Made by a program: the position numbers and the translations under genes. The notes under the pieces were generated by a model, which did not search any database, had not been told where the DNA came from, and saw only the letters and a program-made list of their open reading frames with translations. Source: Streptomyces sp. NA02950 (lineage in GTDB: Bacteria > Actinomycetota > Actinomycetes > Streptomycetales > Streptomycetaceae). From it: 64,000 bases of DNA. This document shows, in pieces, positions 16,668 to 25,070 of this stretch; the stretch's first letter is position 1; each line of letters starts with the position of its first letter. The stretch covers positions 5,825,001 through 5,889,000 of the forward strand of contig NZ_CP054916.1 of assembly GCF_013364155.1 (NCBI RefSeq), in the 5' to 3' direction.

Positions 16668-17474
16668 TCACCGCACCACCAGCTGCACGATCGCCACCGT
16701 GCCCACCGTCACGATGAGCGCGCGCAGTACGGCCGGGCTGAAGCGGCGGCCCACCGCGGCCCCTATCTGCCCGCCCAGGGCGGAGCCGACCGCGATCAGG
16801 GCGACGGCCGTCCAGTCGAAGTGGGCGGCGAAGAGGAAGAAGATCGCGGCGACGGTGTTGACCACGGCCACGTAGACGTTCTTGGCGGCGTTGAGGCGTT
16901 GCAGGGGTTCGTCGAGCAGCATGCCCATCAGGGACATGTAGATGATCCCCTGGGCGGCGGCGAAGTAGCCGCCGTAGACGCTGGCGAGTGTCAGACCCGC
17001 GAACAGCAGCGGGCCGCCGTCCCGATGGCGCGGGCCGCCCGCCGCCTCCCGGCGCTCGCGTACGGCCCGGCTGATCCGCGGCTGGAGGACGACCAGGACC
17101 AGCGCCAGGCCCACCAGCACGGGCACGATCATCTCGAAGGCCGTACTGGGCAGGGCCAGCAGCAGGGTGGCGCCGGCGAGCCCGCCGATGAGGGCGGCCG
17201 AGCAGAGCCTGAGGATGCGCCGGGCCTGGCCGGTGAGCTCCTTGCGGTAGCCGATGGCGCCGCTGACGGAGCCGGGGACCAGGCCCAGCGCGTTGGAGAC
17301 GGTGGCGGTGACGGGCGGCAGACCGGTGGCCAGCAGAACGGGGAAGGTGATCAGCGTCCCGGAGCCGACGACGGTGTTGATGGCGCCCGCGCCGGTACCC
17401 GCCGCGAAGACGGCGGCCATTTCCCACGGTGTCACGCCGACTCTTTCATCGTGCAACGGATGCTCATGGGCCAC
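16668..17474 (-). CDS. TauE/SafE family membrane exporter
   Basis: The 268-residue protein has about eight hydrophobic segments and the family repeats: GTGAGAINTVVGSGTLITFP in the first half and GGYFAAAQGIIYMSLMGMLL plus LNAAKNVYVAVVN in the second. Members export sulfite, sulfoacetate or related anions across the membrane. The GTG at 17474 gives the full length; no convincing ribosome site is visible. It is a single gene whose 5' end faces the NRPS remnant. Confidence 0.85.
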   Translation of the reverse strand: MAHEHPLHDERVGVTPWEMAAVFAAGTGAGAINTVVGSGTLITFPVLLATGLPPVTATVSNALGLVPGSVSGAIGYRKELTGQARRILRLCSAALIGGLAGATLLLALPSTAFEMIVPVLVGLALVLVVLQPRISRAVRERREAAGGPRHRDGGPLLFAGLTLASVYGGYFAAAQGIIYMSLMGMLLDEPLQRLNAAKNVYVAVVNTVAAIFFLFAAHFDWTAVALIAVGSALGGQIGAAVGRRFSPAVLRALIVTVGTVAIVQLVVR

Positions 17475-17523
17475 GACGGTAGATCACGATCCGTTCGGTG
17501 ACCAGCAAACTGTTTCCCGGACC

Positions 17524-17549
17524 GGGGCCGCCCCCGGGGGAGCGGCCCC
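17524..17549. terminator. GC hairpin
   Basis: An 8-bp perfect stem (17524-17531 with 17542-17549) lies between the exporter gene start and the NRPS scar. It probably ends transcription coming from the minus-strand NRPS remnant. Confidence 0.5.
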
Positions 17550-17572
17550 AAGGACGGCCCCGGCCGGGCCGC

Positions 17573-17975
17573 TCAGCTCCGGGCGCGGTCGAGCGCGGCG
17601 GCCGGCACCGGGCCGATCCGGGCGAGTGACTCCTCCCGCATCATCCGGTAGTGGTGGTCCGGGACACCGTGCACCCACAGGCGGCCGCCGACATGCGGCC
17701 GCCAGGCGCCGGGGAGGTGCAGCGGGTCGCGCCGGTAGCCCGGGATCTCCTCGTCGGCCGTGAACAGCGGCAGATCGCCGTCGAAGGGTGCCGTCGGGAA
17801 GGCGGCGGGCCAGATCGCCGGTGCGGTACATCCGGGCACCGGGGTCGTCGAAGAGCGGGCCGAAGGGGTCGGGGACGAACCGCTCGGCGGTCGGCGAGGG
17901 GCGGTTGAGATAGCCCAGAGCGAGCTGCGCCCCGGCCGCGTACAGCTCGCCGGTCGCCCCGGCCGGGCACGGAAG
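17573..17975 (-). pseudogene. NRPS deletion scar: adenylation-domain piece joined to thioesterase end
   Basis: On the minus strand, bases 17975 to about 17805 encode a piece of an NRPS adenylation domain: [20 protein letters not shown], then [12 protein letters not shown] and [16 protein letters not shown] (core motifs A6-A7). After about 17805 the sense continues in another frame as [17 protein letters not shown] and [19 protein letters not shown], like the last 60 residues of an NRPS thioesterase, ending at 17573. The rest of the A domain, the carrier domain and most of the TE are gone. It is the scar of a large internal deletion with a frameshift. Confidence 0.6.
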
Positions 17976-18032
17976 ACGGAGGGGCGGCCCCCTTCGGGAC
18001 CGCCCCTTCACCTTGCCTGCTCAAGGCAGTAG

Positions 18033-18104
18033 AGGCCGTGACCGGAATCGAACCGGCGTAACTCGCTTTGCAGGCGAGTCCCTCAACCACTCGGGCACAC
18101 GGCC
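18033..18104 (-). tRNA. tRNA-Cys (GCA)
   Basis: The minus strand folds as a cloverleaf: acceptor GGCCGTG/CACGGCC, a D arm with GAGTGGTTGA, an anticodon arm CTCGC-CTGCAAA-GCGAG with anticodon GCA, and a T loop TTCGATT closed by CCGG. CCA is not encoded. The discriminator base is T. It lies between the NRPS scar and an alpha/beta hydrolase gene. Confidence 0.95.
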
Positions 18105-18215
18105 AATGTCGTGCCTGTTCTTCGACGGTAGGGCGGGGGTCGGAGGGCAGCAATGGTTCGGCCGGGGCTGCCATGCGACTGACATACCGCGTTCACAGTG
18201 GGCGCCCCGGCCCCC

Positions 18216-19094
18216 CTACGGCCGGGCCGGACGGTTCGCGAGGAAGTCCTCGACCAGCGGGCGGAACAGATCCGGCTCGTCCACCCACGGGTAGTGGCCC
18301 ACGCCGTGCAGCGGCTGCGACCGGCCGTTGGGGAAGGACTCCGCGACCAGTTCCCCCGCCCGTACACCGGTCACCGCGTCCTTGTCCCCCGTCACCGCCA
18401 GCACCGGGCAGGCCACCTCGCGCAGCCGGGCCAGCACCGCGCGGCGCCCCGCCTCGTCGACGCCCTGCCAGAAGCCGGCGCGCGGCACCGGGCCGAGTTG
18501 CTCGCCCTCGGCCGCCGCATGGGCACGCTGGGGCTCGTCCCAGCGGCCGTAGGCCATCGGGGCGGCCTGGAGGAGCAGTCTGCGCACCTCGCCGAAGTCG
18601 GTGGTGTCGGGCAGCAGCTGCACCGCGACGTACGCCTCCTGCCACCACGGCTCGTCCGCGCGCGCCTCGAAGATCTCGCGGGCGTCCTCGGGCAGTTCGC
18701 CCTGGAGCCGGGCGCCCGGACAGACCAGCACCAGATGGGTGAGGTGCTCGGGGTGTGCGGCCGCGTACGCCTGCGCCGTCGCGGCCGCCGCGTCGTGTGC
18801 CAGCAGCGGGAAGCGGCTCAGCCCCAGATGGCGGCGGAGCGCCTCCAGGTCCTCGGCCAGCCCCGGGAAGGAATAGCCGCTGGGGTCGGTGGCCGGAGGG
18901 GAGTCCCCGGTGCCGCGGCTGTCGGGGACGATCAGCGTGTGATGGGCGTCGAGCCCGCCGAGGTCGCCCAGGTAGGCGGCGTCCCGCCCCGGCCCTCCGG
19001 CCAGACAGATGAGCGGCGGCCGCGCGGAGCCGTCCCGGGCCTCCAGGACGCGATAGGCCAGCTCGGTGTTGTCGTACGACGTGTAGTGCGGCAT
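18216..19094 (-). CDS. Alpha/beta hydrolase, prolyl-aminopeptidase-like, with Asp at the nucleophile position
   Basis: The 292-residue protein has the order of a proline iminopeptidase-like hydrolase: oxyanion region CLAGGPGRDAAY, then PDSRGTGDSPP and a C-terminal catalytic His (LHGVGHYPWVDEP). The nucleophile elbow reads LLAHDAAAATA where the family has G-H-S-x-G, so Asp stands where Ser is expected. Asp nucleophiles occur in dehalogenases and epoxide hydrolases; here it may mean another chemistry or loss of activity. The ATG at 19094 gives the normal family N-terminus (MPHYTSYDNTELAYR). Confidence 0.8.
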   Translation of the reverse strand: MPHYTSYDNTELAYRVLEARDGSARPPLICLAGGPGRDAAYLGDLGGLDAHHTLIVPDSRGTGDSPPATDPSGYSFPGLAEDLEALRRHLGLSRFPLLAHDAAAATAQAYAAAHPEHLTHLVLVCPGARLQGELPEDAREIFEARADEPWWQEAYVAVQLLPDTTDFGEVRRLLLQAAPMAYGRWDEPQRAHAAAEGEQLGPVPRAGFWQGVDEAGRRAVLARLREVACPVLAVTGDKDAVTGVRAGELVAESFPNGRSQPLHGVGHYPWVDEPDLFRPLVEDFLANRPARP

Positions 19095-19218
19095 GAGGTC
19101 AGCTTGCCCGAAGAGCCCCGGATCAGCCCGAAGACACCGGGGCGTTTGACTGCTCCTCTCCCTGACGGGAGGGGATTCCTGGCTCAGGCTGCCTCCGGGA
19201 GCGGCGCTCCCGGAGGTC

Positions 19219-19344
19219 TTATGCCCAGATCCACCGGCACCGGCCCCACTCCGCCAGCAGCGCCGCACCAGAGGTCGACGACACGCGAAGCCGGTACGTG
19301 TACCGGGCGTACCCAGCCCCGTCGACTTCACCTGGCGTCGTCAT
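19219..19344 (-). pseudogene. TnpB (IS605 OrfB) N-terminal fragment
   Basis: The 41-residue frame reads ...GYARYTYRLRVSSTSGAALL then AEWGRCRWIWA and stops with TAA. The combination YRLRVS..ALLAEW.RCRW(I/V)W is the N-terminus of TnpB-like proteins, which are normally about 400 residues. Nearly all of the gene is missing, right up to the 3' end hairpin. Confidence 0.6.
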
Positions 19345-19361
19345 GCCGTCAACGTAGCGTC

Positions 19362-19567
19362 ATGGTTTCTGTCTCGGTCCGTGTTCCGGCAGACCTACTC
19401 GAACGGGTGACCGCCCGCGCTGCTGCGGACCGGCGGTCCTGGACTCCCAGATCCTCCACCTCTTGGAGACCGCCCTCGCCGCTCCCCGGGCGGACGCCCG
19501 ATCGCCCGGCGGCGATCCGGCTCCTCCTCCCCCGCTCCGCGGGAAACCGGGTTCCTCCCCGGCCTGA
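19362..19567 (+). pseudogene. Ribbon-helix-helix protein gene, frameshifted
   Basis: The first frame encodes MVSVSVRVPADLLERVTARA and then ADRRS, an Arc-like ribbon-helix-helix start. The sense continues in a different frame from 19442 as DSQILHLLETALAAP and stops at 19565-19567. One frameshift around 19436-19442 therefore breaks the gene. Start codons of this gene and the divergent TnpB fragment are 17 bases apart. Confidence 0.5.
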
Positions 19568-19687
19568 AGGCCGGGGCATCCTCCGGGAATCCCGGTGACA
19601 CCCGTCATCGGCCGCCCGGGGTGAGGACACCGGCCATCGGGGGTGATCGGTGACTCAAAAGCGACCGTGGGGGTGATCTTCCGGCAA

Positions 19688-19705
19688 CCCAAATCGCGCT
19701 TATGG
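19688..19705. promoter_or_regulatory. Putative LysR operator at its own gene
   Basis: The reverse strand reads CCATAAGCGCGATTTGGG. It matches 16 of 18 bases of the element in front of the cysteine dioxygenase gene. It lies just upstream of the GTG chosen for the LysR gene and overlaps the alternative ATG at 19702. Confidence 0.6.
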
Positions 19706-19725
19706 TTTCCGCCTATGATGCGAGG

Positions 19726-20631
19726 GTGTTCGATTCCCGGCACATCAAGACGTTCCACGAGGTGGTCAGCGCCGGTTCCTACTCGGCGGCCGCCCGTGCC
19801 CTCGGCTATACCCAGCCCGCCATCACCCAGCAGATGAAGGCGCTCGAACGGGCCGTCGGCAGCCCGCTGTTCATCCGGGTCGGCCGGGGGATGCGGCTGA
19901 CCGAGGCCGGGGAGACCCTGGCCCGGCACGCGGACACCATCCTGTCCAGCATCTCCACCGCCCAGCAGCAGATGAACGCCATCACCCGGCTGCGCTCGGG
20001 CCGGGTGCGGGTGTGCGCCTTCCCCAGCGCCAACGCCACCCTCATCCCCGAGGCCCTGGCCCGGCTCGCCGCCACCCACCCGGGGGTACGGGTGGAGCTG
20101 CTGGAGGAGGAGCCGCCGGAGTCGCTGGGGCGGGTGGTGCGCGGTGAGTGCGACATCACGCTCGCCTTCACCTACCCCGGGCTGCACGAGGAGGTGCCCG
20201 CCGAGCTGGTCGAGATCCCGCTGCTGGAGGACCAGCTGACGGTGCTGCTGCCGACCGGGCATCCGCTGGCCCGGCGGCGCGCGGTCAAGCTGGCCGAGCT
20301 GAGCGAGGAGCGCTGGATCGCCGGATGTCTGCGCTGCCGCGCCAACTTCCTGCACGAGTGCGCCGAGCAGGGCTTCGCCCCCGACATCGCCTTCACCACC
20401 GACGACAATCTGGTGGTGCAGAGCATGGTCGCGGCGGGCCTGGGGGTCGCGATGATGCCGGGGCTGGTGCTGTCCTTCCTGTGCCATCGGAAGGTCACCG
20501 GGCGCGCGCTGGACCCCGCCTCGCGCCGCCACGTCTCGGCGTACGTCCTGCGTGAGCATCTGGAGATCCCGGCGACGGCGCGGGTGCTGGAGGAGCTGAA
20601 GACGGTGGCGGGGAACCGGGTCGGCTGCTGA
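19726..20631 (+). CDS. LysR-family transcriptional regulator
   Basis: The protein has about 301 residues from the GTG at 19726. An N-terminal winged helix-turn-helix (SAGSYSAAARALGYTQPAITQQM) is followed by a periplasmic-binding-protein-like effector domain (residues about 90-290). An ATG at 19702 would add eight residues, but it overlaps a conserved operator-like sequence, so the GTG is preferred. The next genes encode cysteine dioxygenase and a YeiH-type exporter, and the same operator-like sequence precedes the dioxygenase. It therefore probably controls cysteine breakdown and sulfur export in response to a sulfur compound. Confidence 0.87.
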   Translation: MFDSRHIKTFHEVVSAGSYSAAARALGYTQPAITQQMKALERAVGSPLFIRVGRGMRLTEAGETLARHADTILSSISTAQQQMNAITRLRSGRVRVCAFPSANATLIPEALARLAATHPGVRVELLEEEPPESLGRVVRGECDITLAFTYPGLHEEVPAELVEIPLLEDQLTVLLPTGHPLARRRAVKLAELSEERWIAGCLRCRANFLHECAEQGFAPDIAFTTDDNLVVQSMVAAGLGVAMMPGLVLSFLCHRKVTGRALDPASRRHVSAYVLREHLEIPATARVLEELKTVAGNRVGC

Positions 20632-20670
20632 TCCTCTTCCCGCTGGTGCTTCCTCGGCGTAACCCGCCGT

Positions 20671-20688
20671 CCATAAGCGGAATTTGGG
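20671..20688. promoter_or_regulatory. Putative LysR operator before cysteine dioxygenase
   Basis: CCATAAGCGGAATTTGGG, 16 of 18 identical to the reverse complement of 19688-19705. It lies 58-75 bases before the dioxygenase ATG, a normal position for a LysR activator site. Confidence 0.6.
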
Positions 20689-20745
20689 GGGCGGTGAAGA
20701 GATCGTCGTTGGACGTGATGGAGCGCGCGGCTGGACGCTGCGGCT

Positions 20746-21315
20746 ATGACCACCACGCCGACCGAACCCACCGTCTTCCGCGTCACGGCGCGCCTCGGCG
20801 CGTTCGTCGACGGCGTACGCGAGGCCGTCGGACGCGGCCTGCCGCCCGATGTGACCGCCTATCTCGTGGGCGAACGGCTCGCGCCCTTCCTCGGCGCGGC
20901 CGATCTGCTCACCCCCGAGCAGCGGGAGGGCCACCCCGACCGCTACCGCCAGCACATCCTGCACGCCGAACCCGACGGCAGCTTCTCGATCGTCGCCCTG
21001 GTCTGGCTGCCCGGCCAGCGCACCTCCATCCATGACCATGTGTCCTGGTGTGTGACCGGTGTCCACGAGGGCGAGGAGCACGAGCGGCGTTACCGGCTGG
21101 TGCCGGACGGGCTGAGCTCACGGCTGGTCGCGGAGAAGGACGTGGTCAACCCGCGGGGGTCGGTCTGCGGTTTTGCGCCACCCGGAGATATCCACAGGGT
21201 GTGGAACGCCTGCGGGGCCACCGCGATCTCGATCCATGTCTACGGCGCGGACATCGCGCGGCTGGGCAGCAGCGTACGGCGGGTGTACGAGCTGCCGACG
21301 GAGGACGAGCTGTGA
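20746..21315 (+). CDS. Cysteine dioxygenase
   Basis: The 189-residue cupin oxidises cysteine to cysteine sulfinate with Fe(II) and O2. The first cupin motif contains the iron-binding pair in TSIHDHVSWCVTGVHEGEE and the second is PPGDIHRVWN, giving the three-His site of the family. The ATG at 20746 gives a usual length. It is followed closely by a putative sulfate/sulfite exporter, which suits disposal of sulfur from cysteine breakdown. Confidence 0.9.
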   Translation: MTTTPTEPTVFRVTARLGAFVDGVREAVGRGLPPDVTAYLVGERLAPFLGAADLLTPEQREGHPDRYRQHILHAEPDGSFSIVALVWLPGQRTSIHDHVSWCVTGVHEGEEHERRYRLVPDGLSSRLVAEKDVVNPRGSVCGFAPPGDIHRVWNACGATAISIHVYGADIARLGSSVRRVYELPTEDEL

Positions 21316-21358
21316 ACGCGCGCGGCTCCTCCCGCCTGCCCCATGGTGTGGTGACGGC

Positions 21359-22504
21359 ATGGCGCTGACGGGGGCGCGGGCCGCCGGGCGCGTGAACACC
21401 GCGCCCGCTGCCGTTGCGTCCGCCGGATCCGCCGCGTCCGCCGGATCCGCCGCGTCCGCCGCGCCGGGCCGTCGGCTGCCCGCTCCCGCGTCCGGCCTCG
21501 GGCTCGCGGCGGCCGGGGTCGCGGTCGCCTGGTGCGTCCACTGGCTCGTACCCGCCGTTCCCCTGCTCACCGCGGCCGTGGTGCTGGGCATCACGGCCGC
21601 CCATCTGCCCGGTGTGCGGGGCCTGGTGCGCGGAGGGTGCCGCGCGGGGCTCTCGTTCGCCGGGAAGCGGCTGATGCGGCTGGGCATCGTGCTGCTGGGT
21701 CTCGGGCTCGGCCTCGGAGACGTGCTCGGCCTCGGCTGGGCCACGGTGGCGATGGTGCTCGGCGTGGTCGCGGCAACGTTCTTCGGCACCTGGTGGCTCG
21801 GCCGCCGGATGGGACTGCGCGGGGACCAGCCGCTGCTGATCGCCACCGGTTATTCCATCTGTGGCGCGTCCGCGATCGGCGCGGTCAGCGAGGTCTCGGA
21901 GAGCGACGAGCGAGATGTGGCCACCTCCGTGGCGCTGGTGACGCTGTGCGGCACGCTCGCCATCGCCGTACTGCCGCTGCTCCAGCATCCGTTGGGGCTG
22001 AGCGACGCGGAGTTCGGCCGGTGGGCGGGCGCGAGTGTGCACGACGTGGGCCAGGTGGTGGCGACCGCGCAGACCGCCGGGCACGGAGCGCTGAACGAAG
22101 CGGTGCTGGTCAAGCTGGTGCGGGTGGCGCTGCTCGCACCGCTGGTCGCGGCACTGGCGCTGTCGGCGCGGGCGCGCCGGACCGCGGCCGAGGGAGGCAG
22201 GGGGACCGGGGGGGCCGGGGCTGCGGGCGGCGCGGGGACACGGCGGCCGCCGCTGGTGCCGCTCTTCGTCCTCGGCTTCCTGGCCATGGCCGCCGTGCGC
22301 AGTACGGGCGTGCTGCCCACGGCCGCGCTCGACACCGCCGGAGACGTCCGTGAACTCCTCCTCGCCGCCGCCCTGTTCGGCCTGGGCAGCGCGGTCCACC
22401 TCCCCTCGCTGTCCCGGACGGGGGCACGGGTGGCGGGCCTGGGGCTGTGCGCGTGGGTGGTGATCGCGGGGGTCTCGTACGCGGGCGTGCTGCTGACGGC
22501 GTAG
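21359..22504 (+). CDS. YeiH/UPF0324-family putative sulfate exporter
   Basis: The protein of about 381 residues has some ten hydrophobic segments. Family blocks include GKRLMRLGIVLLGLGLGLG, IATGYSICGASAIGAVSEV and GASVHDVGQVVATAQTAG. The N-terminus carries an 18-base repeat encoding SAGSAA twice (21421-21460). The ATG at 21359 lies 43 bases after the dioxygenase stop, and the pair is likely cotranscribed: cysteine sulfur goes to sulfite or sulfate and is then exported. A strong terminator follows. Confidence 0.85.
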   Translation: MALTGARAAGRVNTAPAAVASAGSAASAGSAASAAPGRRLPAPASGLGLAAAGVAVAWCVHWLVPAVPLLTAAVVLGITAAHLPGVRGLVRGGCRAGLSFAGKRLMRLGIVLLGLGLGLGDVLGLGWATVAMVLGVVAATFFGTWWLGRRMGLRGDQPLLIATGYSICGASAIGAVSEVSESDERDVATSVALVTLCGTLAIAVLPLLQHPLGLSDAEFGRWAGASVHDVGQVVATAQTAGHGALNEAVLVKLVRVALLAPLVAALALSARARRTAAEGGRGTGGAGAAGGAGTRRPPLVPLFVLGFLAMAAVRSTGVLPTAALDTAGDVRELLLAAALFGLGSAVHLPSLSRTGARVAGLGLCAWVVIAGVSYAGVLLTA

Positions 22505-22520
22505 CGGGGCCCACGGGGGG

Positions 22521-22554
22521 ACGGGGCCCGGCAGGCATGCGCGCCGGGCCCCGT
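22521..22554 (+). terminator. Rho-independent-like hairpin after the exporter gene
   Basis: A perfect 12-bp stem (22521-22532 with 22543-22554) with a 10-base loop starts 16 bases after the stop codon. Confidence 0.85.
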
Positions 22555-22873
22555 CCGGATCTCGCCGCCCCCTCCGGAGGAGCAGGTCGTCCGGAGGAGC
22601 GGTCCGCCCCGGCGGGGCGTCAGGACGAGTAGGCGAGAGTCCAGGCGCATGAACATGGCGAGTCGGTGGCGCTCACCTGGCTGCGCGACCAGGGTCTTCC
22701 GCCACATCAACGGGCATCCGCTCGACGCCGCTTCGACGCAGACTCCGCGGGCGCGGTGTGAGCCTGGTCCCACCCTCGGGTGGTCTCGTGGTGTAACCCC
22801 GAAGCGTGAATGGCGGCACAGGTAGGCTGACGCGGTTCCCGAACGACGCCGCCGAGCCAGCCCGACGGAGACC
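22555..22873. other. Intergenic region before the helicase gene
   Basis: No convincing gene is seen. A minus-strand frame starting near 22650 (MFMRLDSRLLVLTPRRGG) is short and unsupported. Bases 22790-22873 should hold the helicase promoter; the stretch ends with GGAG before the GTG start. Confidence 0.4.
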
Positions 22874-24670
22874 GTGAGTACTACCGCCTCCAGCACCAGC
22901 CATCACCTCTCGCCCGCCTTCCCCGGGCGGGCGCCCTGGGGTACCGCGAGCAAGCTGCGCGCCTGGCAGCAGGGCGCCATGGACAAGTACATCCAGGAGC
23001 AGCCGAGGGACTTCCTCGCGGTCGCGACGCCCGGCGCGGGCAAGACGACCTTCGCGCTGACCCTCGCGTCCTGGCTGCTGCACCACCATGTGGTGCAGCA
23101 GGTGACGGTCGTCGCGCCCACCGAGCATCTGAAGAAGCAGTGGGCGGAGGCCGCGGCGCGGATAGGGATCAAGCTGGACCCGGAGTACAGCGCGGGTCCC
23201 CTCGGCAAGGAGTACCACGGCGTCGCGGTGACCTACGCGGGCGTCGGCGTCCGCCCGATGCTGCACCGCAACCGGAGCGAGCAGCGCAAGACCCTCGTCA
23301 TCCTCGACGAGATCCACCACGCCGGTGACTCCCGCTCCTGGGGCGAGGCGTGCCTCGAGGCGTTCGAGCCCGCGACCCGGCGGCTGGCGCTCACCGGTAC
23401 GCCCTTCCGGTCGGACACCAACCCCATCCCCTTCGTCACCTACGAAGAGGGCAACGACGGCATCCGCCGCTCCTCCGCCGACTACACCTACGGCTACGGC
23501 AACGCGCTCGGCGACGGTGTCGTCCGGCCGGTCATCTTCCTCTCCTACAGCGGCAACATGCGCTGGCGCACCAAGGCGGGCGACGAGATCGCGGCGCGGC
23601 TGGGCGAGCCCATGACCAAGGACGCCGTCTCGCAGGCGTGGCGCACCGCGCTCGATCCGCGCGGCGACTGGATGCCGAACGTGCTGCGCGCCGCCGACCA
23701 GCGGCTGACCGAGGTCCGCAAGGGCATCCCGGACGCGGGCGCGCTGGTGATCGCCTCCGACCAGGAGTCGGCCCGCGCCTACGCCAAGCTGATCCGCGAG
23801 ATCACCGGTACCAAGGCCACCCTGGTGCTCTCCGACGAGGCCGCCGCCTCGCAGCGGATCGAGGACTTCAGCCACTCCGACGACCGCTGGATGGTTGCGG
23901 TCCGCATGGTGTCGGAGGGCGTGGACGTGCCCCGGCTGGCGGTCGGGGTGTACGCCACCACCATCTCGACGCCGCTGTTCTTCGCGCAGGCCGTCGGCCG
24001 CTTCGTACGGTCGCGGCGGCGCGGTGAGACCGCGTCGGTGTTCCTCCCCACCATTCCGACGCTGCTCGGCTTCGCAGGCGAGATGGAGGTCGAGCGCGAC
24101 CACGTCCTGGACAAGCCGAAGAAGGACGGCGAGGAGGAGAACCCGTACGCGGAGGAGGAGAAGCTCCTCGAGGAGGCCGAGAAGCAGCAGGACGAGGACA
24201 CCGGCGAGCAGGACCAGCTGCCCTTCGAGGCGCTGGAGTCGGACGCGGTCTTCGACCGGGTGCTCTACGACGGCGCCGAGTTCGGGATGCAGGCGCACCC
24301 CGGCAGCGACGAGGAGCAGGACTACCTCGGCATCCCCGGGCTGCTCGAACCCGACCAGGTGCAGATGCTGCTCCAGCGGCGGCAGGCCAAACAGATCGCG
24401 CACAGCCGCAAACGGCCCGACGCGGAGGCCGATCTGCTGGAGGTGCCGGCCGAGCGGCGGCCGGTGGTCACCCACAAGGAGCTGCTGGAGCTGCGCAAGC
24501 AGCTCAACACGCTGGTGGGGGCGTATGTCCACCAGAGCGGCAAACCGCATGGCGTGATCCACACCGAGCTGCGCCGGGTGTGCGGGGGACCGCCGAGCGC
24601 GGAGGCCACGGCCGGGCAGATCCGTGAGCGGATCAAGAAGGTGCGGGAGTGGGCCACGCGGATGCGGTGA
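22874..24670 (+). CDS. Superfamily II DEAD/DEAH-box helicase
   Basis: The 598-residue protein has a Walker A motif ATPGAGKTTFA near residue 51, a DEIHH Walker B (DEAH type) near 145, motif III LTGTPFR and a C-terminal helicase half with MVSEGVDVPRL and QAVGRFVRSRRRG (motif VI). A very acidic linker (residues about 405-440, EEENPYAEEEKLLEEAEKQQ) separates it from a C-terminal region with a helical arrangement. It is a general actinobacterial helicase; its nucleic-acid target is unknown. The GTG start follows GGAG. Confidence 0.9.
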   Translation: MSTTASSTSHHLSPAFPGRAPWGTASKLRAWQQGAMDKYIQEQPRDFLAVATPGAGKTTFALTLASWLLHHHVVQQVTVVAPTEHLKKQWAEAAARIGIKLDPEYSAGPLGKEYHGVAVTYAGVGVRPMLHRNRSEQRKTLVILDEIHHAGDSRSWGEACLEAFEPATRRLALTGTPFRSDTNPIPFVTYEEGNDGIRRSSADYTYGYGNALGDGVVRPVIFLSYSGNMRWRTKAGDEIAARLGEPMTKDAVSQAWRTALDPRGDWMPNVLRAADQRLTEVRKGIPDAGALVIASDQESARAYAKLIREITGTKATLVLSDEAAASQRIEDFSHSDDRWMVAVRMVSEGVDVPRLAVGVYATTISTPLFFAQAVGRFVRSRRRGETASVFLPTIPTLLGFAGEMEVERDHVLDKPKKDGEEENPYAEEEKLLEEAEKQQDEDTGEQDQLPFEALESDAVFDRVLYDGAEFGMQAHPGSDEEQDYLGIPGLLEPDQVQMLLQRRQAKQIAHSRKRPDAEADLLEVPAERRPVVTHKELLELRKQLNTLVGAYVHQSGKPHGVIHTELRRVCGGPPSAEATAGQIRERIKKVREWATRMR

Positions 24671-25070
24671 CTGGCCGGAACGTCGGTCGGGGTGTCGGTC
24701 GGGGTGATGTGGGGCGTGTTCGCACCACCCCGCGCCCCTTCACAACCCCTTTCACGGAACACCGCCAACTCGCCGTCAACTCACCACTGAATATCCGGGC
24801 ATATGGCGCTAAACACCCCAATTCATTGAGCGACTGAGTCGTCACCCCCAAAAGCTCTGCTCGGATTCTGGACGGGCTCTTCCGCTCAGCGGACCGGCTC
24901 GCTAGCGTTCGGGCACGCACACGCCCCGTGGCAGCGCCGCCGCGGAGCGCAGCCGGATGCGTATTTGCATGACCAGCCACCGCGACCGGCGGCCTCTGCG
25001 CGCGCCGTCGTCGGGACCGGCGGTGCACCTCCGCGAAGAGCCGCCCACCCATCACCGAGGAGGGGGCGTC
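24671..25070. other. Intergenic region between helicase and IclR genes
   Basis: The region of 400 bases is less GC-rich than its surroundings around 24775-24835. It begins with a 12-base unit repeated twice (24682-24705, GTCGGTCGGGGT). The open frame from 24957 is the out-of-family upstream extension of the IclR gene. A promoter for the regulator is expected here, but I can name no clear -10/-35 pair. Confidence 0.4.

Larger units (their letters stand above)
19146..19600. mobile_element. Degenerate IS200/IS605-type remnant
   Basis: The stretch holds a short piece of a TnpB start, a divergent ribbon-helix-helix gene often seen next to such transposases, and hairpins at both edges. One hairpin is CCTCCGGGAGC/GCTCCCGGAGG (19192-19216) beside a second imperfect CCTCTCCC/GGGAGGGG hairpin. 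The other is CCCCGGCC/GGCCGGGG (19557-19576). End hairpins without inverted repeats are the hallmark of the IS200/IS605 family. Exact ends are uncertain. Confidence 0.5.

Noticed and set aside
18033..18104. tRNA-Cys as an attachment site for an island containing the remnants nearby
   Set aside because: No repeated copy of the tRNA 3' end was found in the surrounding sequence, and the remnants lie on both sides.
22600..22680. Minus-strand short frame (MFMRLDSRLLVLTPRRGG) as a leader peptide
   Set aside because: It lacks the HVDLxR / Cys pattern and leads away from the nearby genes, so support is too weak.
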